The notes beneath the pieces were generated by a model that saw only the letters and a program-made list of their open reading frames with translations, had not been told where the DNA came from and made no database searches. Source: an uncultured Flavobacteriaceae bacterium (GTDB lineage Bacteria; Bacteroidota; Bacteroidia; Flavobacteriales; Flavobacteriaceae). Taken from it: a stretch of DNA of 6,844 nucleotides. Location: positions 1-6,844 of the forward strand of contig CALIIP010000252.1 of the NCBI GenBank assembly GCA_938018045.1, written 5' to 3'. Shown in pieces: positions 5,835 through 6,844 of the stretch (the stretch's first letter is position 1; each line of letters starts with the position of its first letter). The translations under genes and the position numbers were made by a program.

Positions 5835-6844
5835 ATAACAACACCTTTAGATTCTGCACTTCTTAATTCGAAAGAGCAATATATATTCTATCATAGAATG
5901 GTAGACTTTGCGCTCAAAGAATTAATTGTAAATGTTCAGAGACAGCAATTGTGCAATAAAGAAGAGGTTATTTTCTTTAAGCAATATTCTGATTTACTGT
6001 TATATTCAATCGAAGCGATGCGTGTGAAATATATGTATGATGAGGAGGAGAATATGAAGATTGACTTAACAGATTCAGGTTTTCCAAATTATTTGGAATT
6101 TAGATATCTATATAATGATTTAGAACTGCGCAAAGAATATCTAGACAAACTTACTGACGAAAGCGAATTAAAGGAAGAGTTTCTAGATACATTACTTCGA
6201 AAAAAAGAACCAATTAAGAAAAGTAGATTATTTCAAGCTGCAAATATTGTGTATTATAGGTCGGTGAATCAGAGATATATTTTCAACCGATTTGTACAAG
6301 GGAAAATAATTAGTGCTCCAGAAGGTTCTCCTGGTGACAATCTAATTAGTTGGAGTTTTTATGATGTGTCACATAACAGACCATTTATCTGCTTTATGTA
6401 TTTCAATTATGATGGCAATCGAATAAATGATTATAAAGATGATATTTATGAGGTGTTAAAAACATCTTCAGATAGAGAAATGTCATTAGATACAATGGCT
6501 TATACAATTGATAGACGTCTGCCTAAAGTGTCACCTAAATTGATAAAACGTATTGATTTAGGACCAATACATAATGTATTTGCAAAGGATGAAAACGAAA
6601 TTACGCATGCTGTTTTAAAAGGAATCGCGAATAAAGAGATTCCATTAGAATCTTATGCAATTTCTTTAAAGATAGATGAAGTTACTTCTGGAGAAGAATT
6701 TAAAGAAGGAAGTTTTTTTTCGAAACAAGTATTTCAAAAATGGAACGATGTATTTAAACAAAAGTATGTTTTTGCTCCTCACAGAATTATACAATTACTG
6801 TATAATAAAACACCTGAAATTTTAGATAAATTGGCAAAACCGCC
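5832..6844 (+). CDS. Uncharacterised soluble protein, 3' end beyond the window
   Basis: An uninterrupted frame of 337 codons runs from the ATG at 5832 to the window edge, with composition like the neighbouring genes. The product begins MITTPLDSALLNSKEQYIFY and has no signal peptide or transmembrane segment, so it is probably cytoplasmic. The first 130 residues are mostly helical and charged (for example FALKELIVNVQRQQL, DEEENMKIDL, LDKLTDESELKEEFLDTLL). The middle is richer in strands and aromatics (YYRSVNQRYIFNRFVQ, LISWSFYDVS, ICFMYFNYDGN at about 192-202), suggesting a globular alpha/beta domain. I recognise no family and no catalytic motif. The start is fixed by an in-frame TGA directly before the ATG; there is no Shine-Dalgarno, only the heptad repeat array. 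With 91 nt to the coiled-coil gene on the same strand and no strong terminator or promoter between, co-transcription and a shared role are likely but unproven. Confidence 0.8.
   Translation, partial: MITTPLDSALLNSKEQYIFYHRMVDFALKELIVNVQRQQLCNKEEVIFFKQYSDLLLYSIEAMRVKYMYDEEENMKIDLTDSGFPNYLEFRYLYNDLELRKEYLDKLTDESELKEEFLDTLLRKKEPIKKSRLFQAANIVYYRSVNQRYIFNRFVQGKIISAPEGSPGDNLISWSFYDVSHNRPFICFMYFNYDGNRINDYKDDIYEVLKTSSDREMSLDTMAYTIDRRLPKVSPKLIKRIDLGPIHNVFAKDENEITHAVLKGIANKEIPLESYAISLKIDEVTSGEEFKEGSFFSKQVFQKWNDVFKQKYVFAPHRIIQLLYNKTPEILDKLAKP

Noticed and set aside
1..6844. CRISPR array, tRNA, insertion sequence or phage genes
   Set aside because: I looked for spaced repeats, cloverleaf-like segments, transposase or integrase motifs and terminal inverted repeats and found none.

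Overview
The window looks like an AT-rich chromosomal stretch from a member of the Bacteroidota, most likely a marine-type flavobacterium. Three things suggest this: the YebC protein begins with the Bacteroidota-style MGRAFELRKGRKMKRW instead of the AGHSKW start of proteobacterial homologues; a promoter of the TTG / TAnnTTTG type lies in front of yebC; and starts generally lack Shine-Dalgarno sites while the exported proteins have short MKK... signal peptides ending in ...FGQS or ...GHSQ. I see no tRNA, rRNA, IS element, CRISPR array or prophage gene.

Layout. From right to left on the minus strand come (i) a carboxyltransferase subunit of the methylcrotonyl-CoA carboxylase type (2573-4201), (ii) two adjacent, paralogous secreted proteins of unknown function (1670-2533 and 769-1668), and (iii) yebC, cut by the left edge (1-618). 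The first three are close enough to be co-transcribed (39 nt, then 1 nt between genes). yebC is set off by 150 nt and has its own promoter. On the plus strand, diverging from the carboxyltransferase gene, are a cytoplasmic coiled-coil protein (4397-5740) and a second uncharacterised gene that runs off the right edge (5832-6844).

How the genes work together. The carboxyltransferase and YebC are housekeeping proteins for acyl-CoA metabolism and for gene expression or translation. The two secreted paralogues look like catalytically dead matrixin-like (DUF2927-like) proteins that arose by tandem duplication. One carries a histidine-rich tail. They have no obvious functional link to the carboxyltransferase upstream.

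The least explained part is the right-hand plus-strand pair: a long, cysteine-free coiled-coil protein with acidic-dileucine ends, followed by a soluble protein of unknown family. An array of 7-bp repeats abuts the start codon of the second gene. This pair is the best candidate for an undescribed system, but the window ends inside the second gene and nothing here shows its function.
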